Positions 11,168 through 22,410 of a stretch of DNA of 64,000 nt are shown one piece after another. The DNA is taken from the NCBI GenBank assembly GCA_944472155.2, contig OX235279.1, positions 64,345,543 to 64,409,542 on the forward strand. The letters run 5' to 3'. Position 1 is the stretch's first letter. The number at the start of each line of letters is the position of its first letter. The notes beneath the pieces are model-generated. The model was not told where the DNA came from. It did not search any database and saw only the letters and a list, made by a program, of their open reading frames with translations. The translations under genes were made by a program, and so were the position numbers. Source of the stretch: Trichobilharzia szidati (Eukaryota > Platyhelminthes > Trematoda > Strigeidida > Schistosomatidae).

Positions 11168-12533
11168 ATGAATCAAAGTCAAACATCAGGTGACCCTTTA
11201 ACCACAGAATCCGTTCCACCTAAAGTATCACCTGCACCTCGCCCTACAACTCTAAATATTCTGTTGGATAATACAATTAAGAGTCCTGCGTTGTCTTCCT
11301 TTCTCACTCCTTCTCTAGAGGAACTCCAGCCAATACTGCGCTCAGAAGTGGAAAAAATTCTCCAGCATCTTAAAGCCTCACCGCAGACCCCAGGAAGTTT
11401 CCTTAATCCCAAACATGTCACAGAAGAACAAGAAAGATTCGCGAAGTAAGTAACAGTCACTATATGTAACATTTTTTAGTGTGTTTACCCAAAAACTAAA
11501 TGAGCTTAGAGATGCTTCTGGTTTGGCATCCCTAACAGCAGCACTTAGTCCTGTTACATCAGCTGTCAACAGTAATAGTCTCTACAATGTTAATCTGGCC
11601 GATATAACCCCCCAAAATCTCCCGAATTTCGCTGAATTATGCCGCCAGGCAAGTCAGGCAGGGATGAACACAACTCCGGCACCAATACTTTTCTACTCAC
11701 CAACTTGTTTCGATGCTCAGTCATTGTCTGGTGTTCAAACTGTTACTCCTGGCAATCTTGTTGCTTTCCAATCACCCCAAACTGAATCACTAAATACAAC
11801 TAGTGAGCCTAGTATCACATTTACAAACCTACAAAATTCGCTTTCTATTTCTCTTCCTAATACTTTGCAGCAGTCTTCAGATAGCGAGGTTGCTACCGTT
11901 CAACTAGCAAACGGCCTACGTCTTGGAATATCAACTAACGGGGCTTCACAAGCATCAGTCCTCCAAATGCTGGGTATTGAACCTCAAGCGGAAATTGTTC
12001 ATCGTTCTCAGGTAACCAACCAACCAATTGAACATGCTGTTTGGCCTTTAAATATCCAAACAAACTTGCCTCCAGTTGATACGACAGAAAATCAGCGAAC
12101 TGTCTCAGTAACTTCACCGCAAGACCCAGATGATACCCGTCCCTCTTCAGTCGATATTGGTTTAGATCAGAATGACAATATTCCTAACATCAGGTCATCT
12201 TCAGTTTCTTCCGTGTCATCTTCTTCCCAAGGAAATAGTTCGAGGAACGTCGCCGGATCTAATCTGAAGGACACTCGTTTAGATCCTTCGGAACAGTCTC
12301 GCATGCGTTTAGAGCGAAAGCGGGCGAGAAACCGTGACGCTGCGCGCAAATGTAGAGAAAGGAAGATTCGGTTAATTAAAAGTCTAGAGAAAGATGTTAT
12401 TCATCTTTCTGAAGAAAACAAAGCACTGCGTAACCGATTATCTCGCAGTAGAATAGAAGTGGAGCGTTTGAAAATGTTCGTCGTCAACCACCTTGATAAA
12501 GATTGTCCTGCTTTGTCTGGTAAAGTAGCTTAA
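11168..12533 (+). CDS. jun: Jun-like AP-1 bZIP transcription factor (two exons)
   Basis: Exons 11168-11445 and 11480-12533 join across a 34-nt intron to give 443 residues. This is a nuclear sequence-specific activator expected to bind TGAGTCA as a homodimer or with a Fos-like partner. Jun features in order: a delta-like segment with TLNILLDN (about residues 28-35) and LTPSLEELQPIL (46-57; TP is a possible MAPK site), then PKHVTEEQERFA (81-92), the conserved Jun motif, which the splice junction follows at Asn93. A long Ser/Thr/Gln-rich stretch comes next. The basic region is ERKRARNRDAARKCRERK with Asn377 and Cys384 in the usual N..AA..CR frame. The zipper has Leu at 395, 402, 409 and 423 but Ser416 at the fourth position; Asn406 occupies the Jun a-position. 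I chose the ATG at 11168 (purine at -3); the frame is open a little further upstream but without ATG. Further 5' non-coding exons are possible. Assignment to Jun is firm at subfamily level. Confidence 0.9.
11446..11479 (+). other. 34-nt intron of the Jun-like gene
   Basis: Donor GCGAA|GTAAGTAAC and acceptor ATTTTTTAG|TGTG. Removing it turns an in-frame AAG-TAA stop into AAT and joins PKHVTEEQERFA to NVFTQKLNELRD, as the Jun family pattern requires. Introns of this size are typical of flatworm 5' introns. Confidence 0.9.
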
Positions 12534-14534
12534 GCAAGCTTCAATTATTATTATTATTTAGGTTTAAATTTGATTCTCTAATAATTTTGTCCTTTAATCT
12601 TTCATGTGAAGCGCCACATAATATATGGATATTTAGTTCTAAAATATTTTCCGTACAATTTACAATCAGTTTGTTTCGCTTTTTGCCATTTAGAAGAACT
12701 AAACGATACTACACTATAATCATGTGGTTTCGTCCTGTGTATTCACCCGTTTAGTAACATTCACCTTTTAGCTCCATTGTACAGTACCACCTACCTCATC
12801 ACCATTTCCATCTAGAAATTACCCGATTATATGTCAGATTATTATATTTAATATTCATTTCTCGAAAGATTATCCTATGCACTTTTACGAAATATTAAAT
12901 TCTTAACTTCAGTAAAATGACTTTTACTTTGTCTTAACGTTGGTTCATCGAGTTTTGTAAGTGAAACTAAGTAATGTGTGCAGAGTAATTCCGATGAGTC
13001 TTTGTAGATCGAATATGATAGAAACCACTGCATCACTAATGAAACAGGATTGAAATACAACTTGTACTTTGATGAGCACGTCCTGTGGGACTTATTCCAT
13101 CTGTTTATCATGTTTCTGTGATTTTTTAAAAGCAGTTACAATTTCAAATGTTGCTTTATCGGTTTTAATTTATAGTAAGATCCAAAAAAAGTCACCAAAC
13201 TATGGCGTACTGAGCAGTCTTCTGTTTTGATGATTCGTTTTTAAGTGAGCTCATTTTCTGGTTTAGTGCACTGACATTCTTCACTTTCAGTGTGCTTCAT
13301 GGCTGCAAAAGCCACCGAGTAGCATGTTAGTGCCACTAGTTTTCAGACAGTTACGATTTATTCATTTATGCCAAGGGGCACGTAATTATTGAGTTGCCTC
13401 AATGTAAATGATATATTTTTAGGTCATAGATTGGGTTTTGTTCACAACTGTTGCTCAAACTTGTGCGAAACTTACTCTTATTGGGAAGTGTGGTAAGCGT
13501 AGACAAAAATACAGCCCTTTAACATAAAGTACTGGATAGTGGTAGTTTATTCCATCAAAAGGATCGGAATGGAAACCAAATAAGTTATATTTCTACGCTT
13601 ATATGCTCACTCAGTTGGAATTTTAGGCGTAATATAGTTTTGTAGCTCGGTAACAATTTGACGATTAACCTCGAACATGGACGAGGTATTAGTTGGTTGG
13701 TCTTCGTCATAATAAAGGTATGCGGATATGGTGTTTTCAATCTATTATGTATGTTAAGTGATAATATTTGTCTAGTTAGCTTGCTCGCATCCCTTGACAT
13801 CTAATTTTCGCTGGAATGTTGGTTGTGGTATTGGAGTACTAACCAGCTCACTTAAGAACAACCACTGTGCATAGGAATCTTAATGTGAGTGCAGTTTTCA
13901 ATTAGCCTATTTTGTCCAGCACTGTTTTGCATACCTAACCTAGTTTGGAGAAATAGCTGGGAATGAAGACACCTTGATAAAAAACAGGTGCACATGATCC
14001 TAATGCGTTCAATTCATTTGCTTGAAAACACTATAGTAGTTGCTTCTATTGCTTTATAGCTACGAATGTGTACTACTTAGCAATCTGATATGTCCTTTCG
14101 GCCTCAAACCAGATGTTTTTAATATGTCACGCATCCTATATTCAGTAACATATATTACATTTCTGAAAAGTAATTAAACTAAGCCCAGTTTGCTGTAACG
14201 TCGTTTTTCATGTTACTAGTTATGATAGGAATTCACGAGTTGATCATGCTAGCATTCTGTGTAACGTTTTTATTCTATGGAAGAACACCAGCGTTACAAT
14301 CTTTGGGGGTAAGAAAGAATATTTTCAATTTGCTGTATTTCATTGTATTTCCGTCTATTAGCGTAGCTTCAGTCTGATAGAACCGAAAGTCTTTGATCAA
14401 AGGTTAACTCAGTCTGAGTCGTCAAGTGGGTTAAAAGTTGACAGGTCAGATTTTAGTTCTACTACCAAGTTCACTTTCAGTAGTTTGAAAAAATTTGTAC
14501 ACTGCATATTAGTGTAAAATTTTTATCGTTGTTT
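12534..14534. other. 3' flank of the Jun gene
   Basis: Likely contains the 3' UTR (ATTATTATTATTATTTAGG just after the stop; ATTAAA near 12890 is one possible poly(A) signal). I see no second gene; ORFs at 12875-13111 and 13585-13800 (minus) have no motif. Confidence 0.45.
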
Positions 14535-15005
14535 TTCATTTGCTAGGAAATACTATTGTTCTCACTGACTTTTCGCTATTTAATGCTTATAGCTCTATGA
14601 AAGTATTATTAAACAAGAATTTACAAAATCTCAGTTAATATACAGCAATTTAATCACTTTTCTCCAGTATTAGTTAATTTTTACATCGTCAAGTTGGTCA
14701 GTTGGTAAACATAGTATGACCATGTGCAGATTATGTGATTGCAAAGTAACCTTGTCTATGTAAAAGACCGAATTCCAAAGGATTCACAATCTAATTGTGT
14801 CTATAAAATAAAATGCTTGAAATGTGGTGCGATATACATCAGACAAACCTCGGGTGAAATCAAATCAGAAGAAATGAACACCATGATTAAGTTGCTGTAT
14901 ATTAGCTGCGATTTTGTAAATTCTTGTTTAATAATACTTTCATAGAGCTATAAGCATTGAATAGCAAAAAGTCAGTGGAAGCAATATCGTTTTCCATTGG
15001 CTGAG
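14535..15005. mobile_element. Inverted-repeat element enclosing a PLE GIY-YIG fragment
   Basis: Arms at about 14535-14658 and 14886-15005 are inverted copies (shared core ATGCTTATAGCTCTATGAAA with a few mismatches). Between them, 14739-14870 (+) encodes the entry to a GIY-YIG domain: NLVYVKDRIPKDSQSNCVYK, then LKCGAIYIRQTSGE (YIG-like YIR, so Gly is lost). Inverted terminal sequence is usual for PLE insertions, so I read this as a decayed, internally deleted PLE. Exact ends were not resolved. Confidence 0.6.
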
Positions 15006-16145
15006 TAATACAAAGACCTTTATAATACCAAATAAGTTCACCGAATTTCAGCTTAGCGATGCATGTTGATTACCTTCACTTGTTATGTTTATCCACCTGG
15101 CAGGCAAGTAATTACGAAGCACTTAATTGTCTAGTCTTTCTATGTGAACGTGAGGTTTTTATTCAGGCAGTGCATGACTGAAAAGAGATGTCTGTGTTAT
15201 AGAAACACTCATCCTGACGAAGTCTGGCATAATATACGAGCTTTCGGGGAAACAGTACTGCCGGTTATTGGTAATTTGCAGCTAAATCTTAATACCAGTA
15301 AATTACAGTATTTTCAACCGGACTGAAATACACCACAAAAATTCTGGTAGGCTACGAACGGGATGACTAGTGTGAGCTAGCCTGTAGTTACACCATCATG
15401 AATGATGCGATATTATATCACCATCTGTAGCCGAAGTTATAACATTTGTCAGTAATTGAGATGAAGTAACATTGCAAGACCTAGTTGTGACTCTTTTGAT
15501 AATCACAGGGAAGGGATCAGTAGTCTTCTTAGAATTATGGATAATTAATAGGGATCAGAGAAAGCAAATTCAAGGAAATCAGGCAAGCTGAAGGTCCAGA
15601 CGGGAATTCGTTGGTCACATCCTACATTTTCTACGTTTCTTCACCAAAAGGCAGCATCTGACATAGAGTGAAGATGCGGCTTAGACACTGGGAGAATAGG
15701 TCCTGCATATGAATCGTAGCTGAGGAAACTGTCTAGCACTATCAGCTAATAACCCTGTTCACGAAGAGTCTCTTCCAGGTAACTAAAATAATTTGGCATA
15801 GACAATCAGTAGATATTATGGCGAAGTGTGGTTACGAAGGAATTCCCGAGTGTACGTTGCAGTATACAGGGCACTGTTGTTCAAATTATGTAGTCCTTAA
15901 TGAGCACAGTTGTAATGTGAACGGACAACAAACAGTACAGTGATATCTTTCGGTGGTGATCATTGTCGCTGCTGTCATTTTATGTTATTTAGGATGTACT
16001 AGTGGGTGTGGTCCTTGTTGACTTTTGTGCTTTAGCGATTGATTTGGTGCTGGGGGATCTCAACTTAGAATATGAAGCTAATATAGTAAATACTTTGACA
16101 AAATACCCAGTCTTCTGAACAGCGAGCAGACATCTGAGCGTGTTT
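15006..16145. other. Unassigned stretch
   Basis: No firm feature. ORF 15144-15326 (+) is unrecognised. Bases 15560-15790 are less AT-rich and may be retroelement debris. Confidence 0.35.
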
Positions 16146-16149
16146 AATA

Positions 16150-16720
16150 TTCGATTCACCCCATTCATATACTAAGTGATGCTACTAGGGTAGTCTGCAC
16201 TGACTCATAGCTTAAGTGGATCGAATACAAAAGCTTCTCTTGGCATTTACAAATATGCGTCACCTTTGCAAGGAGCGGCAACCTTCTACAGGACGTCCAT
16301 ATCGATCTATTTGTGTCCATCGTTAGTTTAATGCTGGAGGTTGCTAGGTGAGGCAATGTTTGTCCCTATGTTTGGAATTAGTGCTAATTATTATTATCGG
16401 GACAGAACTGTAAAGAAGGTCACTACTGTCTGTTTGTCATCATTGGACTCCAAAGTTGTCACCAATATACTTTTTTGATTCTCACAGCTTCCCTACTTGA
16501 GTATTGCAGTCACAAGGTAAAATAAGTAAATCCGGGATTTTTTCTTTTAACAGCAAACTAAACATTTTTTGATAGAACTCATCCTTTACTTTATCCGAGC
16601 CACAGTCGTTTGAGGCGTTAGCGACGGGTATCAAACTAAAGTGAATATGACGAAATTTAACATTATCTTCCATAGATGTCTTTCTTAATTGCCTTCGTAA
16701 CGTAAATTAAAAGTCGATCT
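16150..16720 (-). pseudogene. RTE-type endonuclease (APE-like) fragment
   Basis: Minus-strand reading shows DKVKDEFYQKMFSLLLKEKI, then PDLLILPCDCNTQVGKL (about 16600-16485). This is the APE-endonuclease pattern with the usual GDFNAxVG altered to CDCNTQVG, so the catalytic Asp/Asn context is partly lost. Further on come KHRDKHCLTWQPPALN and RWTQID, which fit the TW..P..xxQID motif of RTE endonucleases. Frames change between blocks. No reverse transcriptase follows, so the copy is truncated. Confidence 0.68.
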
Positions 16721-17402
16721 GACAAACAATATATTAGCTTAACCTGCAGGTGAATTCGATTAATGACCATTTCACCAAATATCACGTTGCTGTTATCAGG
16801 TCTGGTTAGAGTGTGACAAAATAGTCACGTTTTTAGTTAAGCTGTCTCTTTACAAGTTTCTAACATGAACTTTTACCATGCCAGTGTGTGACTAACTTCT
16901 CAGGAAGCCATGTGAATGAATGATATTGCTTTTTGGCATTGTTTAATCGAAAATGCCTATGTGTTTTTATGTACACAGAAAGGCCATTCAAAACACTTAG
17001 TGAAACTAACCTGGAGTTAGGAATGTGTCATAAGTGCTTTCTACCTCCGCCTGTCTCATGGAATGACTGCAAGTGATAGAAGGAATTCATAGACCATTTG
17101 AAATAATTTATGCCAGGGGAAGCATGCAGTTAGACTCTGAAAATGATGATTGCAGCTCAAATAAAGGAGGATATCGGATTTACGTAATTGTGTTTTTATG
17201 AAGAGGCTGTGGAAAAGAAGAGTCAGAAAAAACGTATCTTTTTCAATGGTGGATTTTCAATCCGCTTACATTTACTGCAGCGATGACCGAAATAGTTTAA
17301 AGATTGATTTAAATATCCGTTAGCTACCATCTATTAACAGTTTGCATGAGGAAGTGACATTGTCTTAAGCACTAGTGGAGATCAACAAAGCCCCTTTGAG
17401 AT
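16721..17402. other. Unassigned AT-rich stretch
   Basis: No gene or repeat recognised. Confidence 0.4.
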
Positions 17403-17415
17403 AATAAACAGTGGA

Positions 17416-17667
17416 ACTCCATTATGGATAAGATTTTATTTTGATAAATCACACAGTGTTACACAGTAATATTAACTTATGACGTTTCGAGCACAAATTA
17501 TTGCTCATAATCATATCATATCAATTTGATATGATTATGAGCAATAATTTGTGCTCGAAACGTCATAAGTTAATATTACTGTGTAACACTGTGTGATTTA
17601 TCAGAATAAAATCTTATCCATAATGGAGTTTCACTCTACCACAGTGCCCAAGTTTTATACTTATATC
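17416..17667. mobile_element. Palindromic insertion of the hairpin-CGAAACGTC repeat with 13-bp TSD
   Basis: A minus copy (17416-17520) meets a plus copy (about 17526-17667) head to head, giving arms of about 105 bp that are nearly perfect inverted repeats with a few central unpaired bases. The plus copy has an extra tail of about 37 bp (CACTCTACCACAGTGCCCAA onward). The insertion is flanked by perfect 13-bp direct repeats AATAAACAGTGGA at 17403-17415 and 17668-17680. The 252-bp unit encodes nothing. The layout matches that of the PLE insertions further right. Confidence 0.85.
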
Positions 17668-17680
17668 AATAAACAGTGGA

Positions 17681-19029
17681 CTTTGCTGATACACTACGAC
17701 AGACTATATTCATTGTTTGAAGTCACTGTCTAACTGCAAACCATCTTCCCGAAGGTGATATTTGGTAACACACAAGGAATTCTTAATGCTAGAGTATCCG
17801 TGGGATGTTTGAGTTCTAAATTACCAATAAAAGGTGGTAGCCATTTTAGATAGCTTGAGCCTTACCTGACTTCGACTACTTATGTAACAGCAAATAATTA
17901 TTTGGAGATATTTTCTTAATATAAATGGGAGTTGCTTCAGCACTATCCTGTGTGTATAATAAGTAGCAACAAGAAGCGAAATTGTCTCGTCATTTCTAAG
18001 TGGTTGGAAGTTGACAGGATTTTCAGTGGTTTTTAGTTTAAAAAAAAAATAAAGTCATATTGTAGCTAAACAAGAAATTATTCTGTACTTATTTATCACG
18101 TTTATGCAAGTTATGACTCCATTGTCTCAAGGTGACACTCAATATCAGCTATTCTAACGAAAGTTACCGTCAATTTAACTAAAATATATGCAATGGTTCC
18201 AATTACATTTCCTTAGTTTATTCATTGAAAGCAGGAGTTTGTATGACATGAAATTTGGCAAATTGATTTTCAAAGCCTTTCTTAGTTTCTGTGCATTTGT
18301 TGTTGCTGATTTTACTCAGCAACCGTATCTAGTTAGTACATATGTGTATGTCGGTTGGTGGTCTGATATCTGAACTTGGTGTCGATTAGTTTTATCTCAG
18401 GAACCTCTAAATTAGGCTACTAAACTGACCTACAATTTGCATGTTCTCAAATATTTATCTCAGTGTATCAGACCGGTTGAAGTATCAGTTCATCCTACTA
18501 CCAGTATCTCTCACTGTTAATGAATATAACAAAACAGAATAGTCGTATTCCATTAATATGACATAAAATCTTGATTTTAAATGAATAATATGGCGTTACA
18601 AAGCTTGCATGTAAATACTGCTTCTGATGTACTATTTCATTTGAGTAAATATAGTAAGATAACTACTAATGTACTGCTTCTGCATATGTAAACTCCCCAC
18701 ATATTTTGCATATAATAGAAATGAGAAACGAAAAATGTCCTTTCACACGGAAATTCCTTTTTGTGAACTTAAATAGCGCAGTAACAATAAATGGAGTAGA
18801 ATAAACAGAATCCACTTTATTTCATTGATATCTTGTGAACTATCAAGAAATTTACTTCATTGAAGTAACAAAATATCAAACAACAGTTTAGAAATAATGT
18901 CAGTTTACTGATAATTTCTAATTACAAATGTTGATTTCTTTTTGCTCGTAATTAGCCCTATCCTCATTTATTAAACGTTTTACGGGTAAACTGTAAACAA
19001 TAATCAACCAACTGATATAGCCTAATGAG
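17681..19029. other. Unassigned stretch with an orphan secretory-type ORF
   Basis: From ATG 18248 to 18373 (+) a 41-residue frame begins MKFGKLIFKAFLSFCAFVVA, which has the shape of a signal peptide and is followed by DFTQQPYLVST. No further exon could be linked to it. The rest is AT-rich without features. Confidence 0.3.
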
Positions 19030-19262
19030 AGATACCAGTATTTTTTTCAGTGGGACATAGGGCTTCAGGCTAGACGCTTCAAGTTTCAGTAGAAGTGGTG
19101 TTTATTTTTACGCGACGGGGTTGCTAGCCTCATACCCAACCTTCCCTCTTTACCAGCCTTATTATTGGCTTAGTGAGGTAAAGGGGTGCATCGGCCGGGG
19201 ATAGAACCCCGGGCCACATGCGTGGTTGGCGAGCATTCTACCGCCGTGCCACCGCCACACGA
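19030..19262 (-). mobile_element. tRNA-like SINE (family B), minus strand
   Basis: On the minus strand the copy starts GGTGGCACGGCGGTAGAATG and has GGGGTTCTATCCCCGG as the B-box-like segment. The body shares GGGGTTGCTAGCCTCAT and GGGACATAGGGCTTCA (plus-strand reading) with 7490-7665 and 55875-56060. Confidence 0.68.
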
Positions 19263-19789
19263 GATACCAGTAGATTACAGGATATTATTTTGGTGTCTAT
19301 GATAAGGATATCTTCTTTTAGTAGTCAATTTGTATAGTTTTCAAACATCGATGCTATGGTGTTGTACTCTTGGGACCAACAAGGCAGGAATCAAAATTCT
19401 TCTTTATTCGTGCAGGTTATTATTCAACAGTGAAGTTATCGCAGTTGTCGCCTTTTCTTCAGCGATTCAAGTTTGGCCACCTTATATCACTTTTAGCTTT
19501 ACATATCTCATCGTCGCTAATGAAAAGCAACCACAATGGACACTGAAGTAAGTGCTAACGGATTACTTAGACTAAGAAAAGTCGTCACGTAGTTCATGTT
19601 TCATGCTACACTTTCTCATCATTTGATTCCTATTAGGTTGTCCTCTGCACCAAATTGGAGGAATGTAGAATGCTACTGACTACATAAAAGCGTGGTACAG
19701 CATAAATGAAAAGTAATGCGCTACAGAAATTAATACACTCACAATATGTGGTAAAGGGCATAATTCGGAATGTCTAAGACAAAGTTTAT

Positions 19790-20290
19790 CAAATTGCGTA
19801 ATTAAGAAAGTGTTAATCGGGTAGAAACTAAAATAAAATTAAATAACTGAGTTGAGTGATGTAATATAATTGACGGGGTTGATTCGAGTTCAACTAAAAT
19901 TGAACTACAGTTAAGTTGATAACAGCGGTGATCCGGGGGGGGGTAGAGATTTAATAGCAGGTGGGGGAAGAAAATAACACAATTAAGGAACAAAAATTAC
20001 CTATTTGGTGTTAAGATAGATCAGGTCCATTGTAGATTTAATGACTGAACAAATTTCTTTTGTATGCATAGTTCAGGACTTAACATGTGAATTGCCATTG
20101 CTTCTGCGTTTTGAAGAAGTTTGATTCGTACTCTTTTAGCAAGATTCCTACATATCCTGTAGATAGCTTTGAAGTTCCTTTGTGAGTTAGCTTGGTGTCT
20201 AGATTCGATCAGGTGTTACAGGATAGAGCTGCGGGAGAATCTTTTTTCTCTTTTATAAGACCATCAGGGTAGGTGTTCGACTAATGCTTC
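19790..20290 (-). pseudogene. PLE family-3 C-terminal (GIY-YIG tail) remnant
   Basis: The minus-strand sequence closely follows 54480-54780 and 31500-31780, which encode the end of a PLE GIY-YIG domain (region before ILEHLID, then the final CIQKKFV-like tail). Here frames are broken by stops and indels. The 3' flank (19790-19990) also matches the family's terminal sequence, including GGTGATGTAATATAATTGAC-like blocks. Confidence 0.68.
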
Positions 20291-21215
20291 CCACATTACG
20301 TAATTTATCTAAAAATTACAATTCTAATAACACACCTTCGGAAATATCCTTTTTGTTGCTAAGATGACTTACTATATATATGCGATTGTACAGCTTGAGA
20401 ATGGTTTCGTCGAAAAGAGTAACTCTTCACTGAACGCCTTTTCTTTTATATGACTCAATAGAGATTTTCAAGTTGCTTAAAGTTCATCAAGTCACATAAC
20501 TATCGACAGCTAGTTAAACATAGAAGCCACAAAAGAATTCCGGTTATAACCCATATCTAATATTATCTGGAAGCACCGAGTTCCATAATCTATCTGAAAT
20601 CATCTTGAGAGACATGATTTACTCACGAACTGTAACGTTAGATAACATATTCTACGTGTCAAGGCACCACTTCATGAACTGACTACATTTTAGCTTATTC
20701 CAGCCAGTTTTAGACAGGAAAGGGTAAGGACGAGAATTTCATGTAAATATAGTTTATTTTGGAAATCTTCAATCTCCAAATAACCGTCATTTAACCTGGG
20801 AACCATGTGCTCACTAATCACAAATGAACCTGCGAGGACAGTGACGATCGAAAGCGTTCAGGTTAGGTTTCAAAAATGAACACCATGTATTCACGTATAT
20901 GAGCTGTTGAGACTAGGCGTACATTTTGACAACATCTGAAATAGTCTTAAACCGATTTTCAGGACTTCGGTGTATTGTATCATTTTGGAGATCTAATTTA
21001 AATTGTCGTTAAAATCCTCTCTCATAGCCAATTCAAATAGGTAATCTTGTCCCACAAATAGGAAGCAACCGTGATGTTAACAGATACAACTACTGTTAGA
21101 CTCGTGGTGTTCAAGCCGTTGATGTATAATGAATAATTTAATAATTCCCACTGTAGAATTAAGAACACAATATTAATCAAAGAAACTTTTCAACGAATTT
21201 ATTATCAAGCTGTAC

Positions 21216-21257
<42 letters not shown>

Positions 21258-21589
21258 CAGTATGAGATGCAGATAAAATATTTGTGATTATAATCATAGT
21301 TAAATATCAAGTGGCAAAATAATTAGTGTCATATGTAGCATAATTCATAGGATGTATAGATGTTGGAAGGGGGTGTATTATTGTAGGGTTAGTAGGCTAA
21401 TATGAAAAGTTATACAACAAGGTGTAAAATTTGATAGGATAGAATTCAACATTGTAAAAAAGTTTTGGATTTACAATGACAAGTGGAAACAGTTTTAAGT
21501 GAGAATAATAATAATGGTAATAACAGTAATGAGGGGAAAGTACATAGACTAACTAAATAAACATAACAAATAATATAAATAGATAAATG
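20291..21589. other. Unassigned AT-rich stretch
   Basis: 20395-20440 carries a short block (TCGTCGAAAAGAGTAACTCT) like the far end of PLE family 3. No gene is recognised in the rest. Confidence 0.38.
21219..21256. repeat. (TA)n microsatellite
   Basis: About 19 uninterrupted TA units. Confidence 0.95.
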
Positions 21590-22140
21590 TCTATCCATCT
21601 ACAGCCAAGGCAGAAGCAAGGATTGTACATACTACTTTTGTACACAAAGGTTTGGCTTAAAGTCATGAATGGCCAAAGCCTCCGCTGTCTTTAGAAGTCT
21701 GTAACGAAGAAAACGCGGCAAGTTAGCATGAATTCGACAGATGATCTTAAAATCATGGTCAGGTTGGTAGAGTGACAGGAGTCGATCAAGTGTTTTCGAA
21801 TAGAGCTTCTCATACCCTTCCTTTCTCCTTTGTGAAACCATGCTGGAATATGTTCTTTTATTCGCGTGGAAAGCGTTCTCTGGCCACGGTCAATGTACCT
21901 TACTCCACAAGAGCAGGTGAACTGCTAGATGCACCTGAAGGCGGTCAGTTACAGTGTTTACCTGACCAACACAGTATTGTACTGAAAGGAACCCAGTATA
22001 TTCTTCGAGAGTCACCATTTTACTTCTGTTGTAAATTATGATTGCAGCAACTACTTTTGATCCTGCTAGTGAAGGAGTAATAACTTGATGATAACCATGT
22101 ACATCACGTGGGTCGTTTTTAAAGGCAAGCACGGTGAGCA
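21590..22140 (-). pseudogene. PLE GIY-YIG domain remnant (family 4)
   Basis: Minus-strand pieces in different frames run in domain order: CSCGVRYIDRGQRTLSTRIK (YIG changed to YID), EHIPAWFHKGERKGMRSSI, then HDFKIICRIHANLPRFLRYR and LLKTAEALAIHDFKPNLCVQ. Loss of the YIG glycine and frameshifts near 21800-21900 mark it as dead. It resembles the plus-strand copy at 29426-29797 more than the large array. Confidence 0.78.
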
Positions 22141-22219
22141 CTCCGTCTCAGAATAATGTGACCTTTCCAGTCTTTTGTAGTATCTCAAACAATCTAGCCA
22201 ACTTCATTTATTTTATTTC

Positions 22220-22410
22220 TTGATTACAGCTTGATTCTACACCATATTTTTGGTACACGTATGGAATTTTCAGCATGGATATCGGTAGCCCAAATTTTGC
22301 AGGCCGACCATAGATATCGGGTGTGCGTTGGCAGGGGATCGAACCCCGGGCCATGTGCATGGTCGTCGAGAGTCCTAATCACTGTGCCACTGACTGTCTG
22401 TCAAAGCCAA
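22220..22410 (-). mobile_element. tRNA-like SINE (family C), minus strand
   Basis: On the minus strand, GTGGCACAGTGATTAGGACT is the A-box-like segment and GGGGTTCGATCCCCTG the B-box-like segment. The body shares CCAAATTTTGCAGGCC and ATAGATATCGGGTGTGCG (plus-strand reading) with 29033-29215. It lacks features of a mature tRNA. Confidence 0.7.

Noticed and set aside
15144..15326. Hammerhead or PLE end at CTGACGAAGTCTGG
   Set aside because: CTGACGA and GGAAAC are present, but the intervening bases do not form a stem, and no terminal repeat is recognisable.
17526..17580. Full hammerhead in the hairpin-GAAACGTC repeat
   Set aside because: Stem and GAAA are present, but the strand before the stem does not match CUGANGA at the required distance, so I report only a structured hairpin.
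21219..21256. CRISPR-like or satellite array
   Set aside because: It is a plain TA microsatellite; no spaced direct repeats typical of CRISPR occur anywhere in the window, and the genome is eukaryotic.
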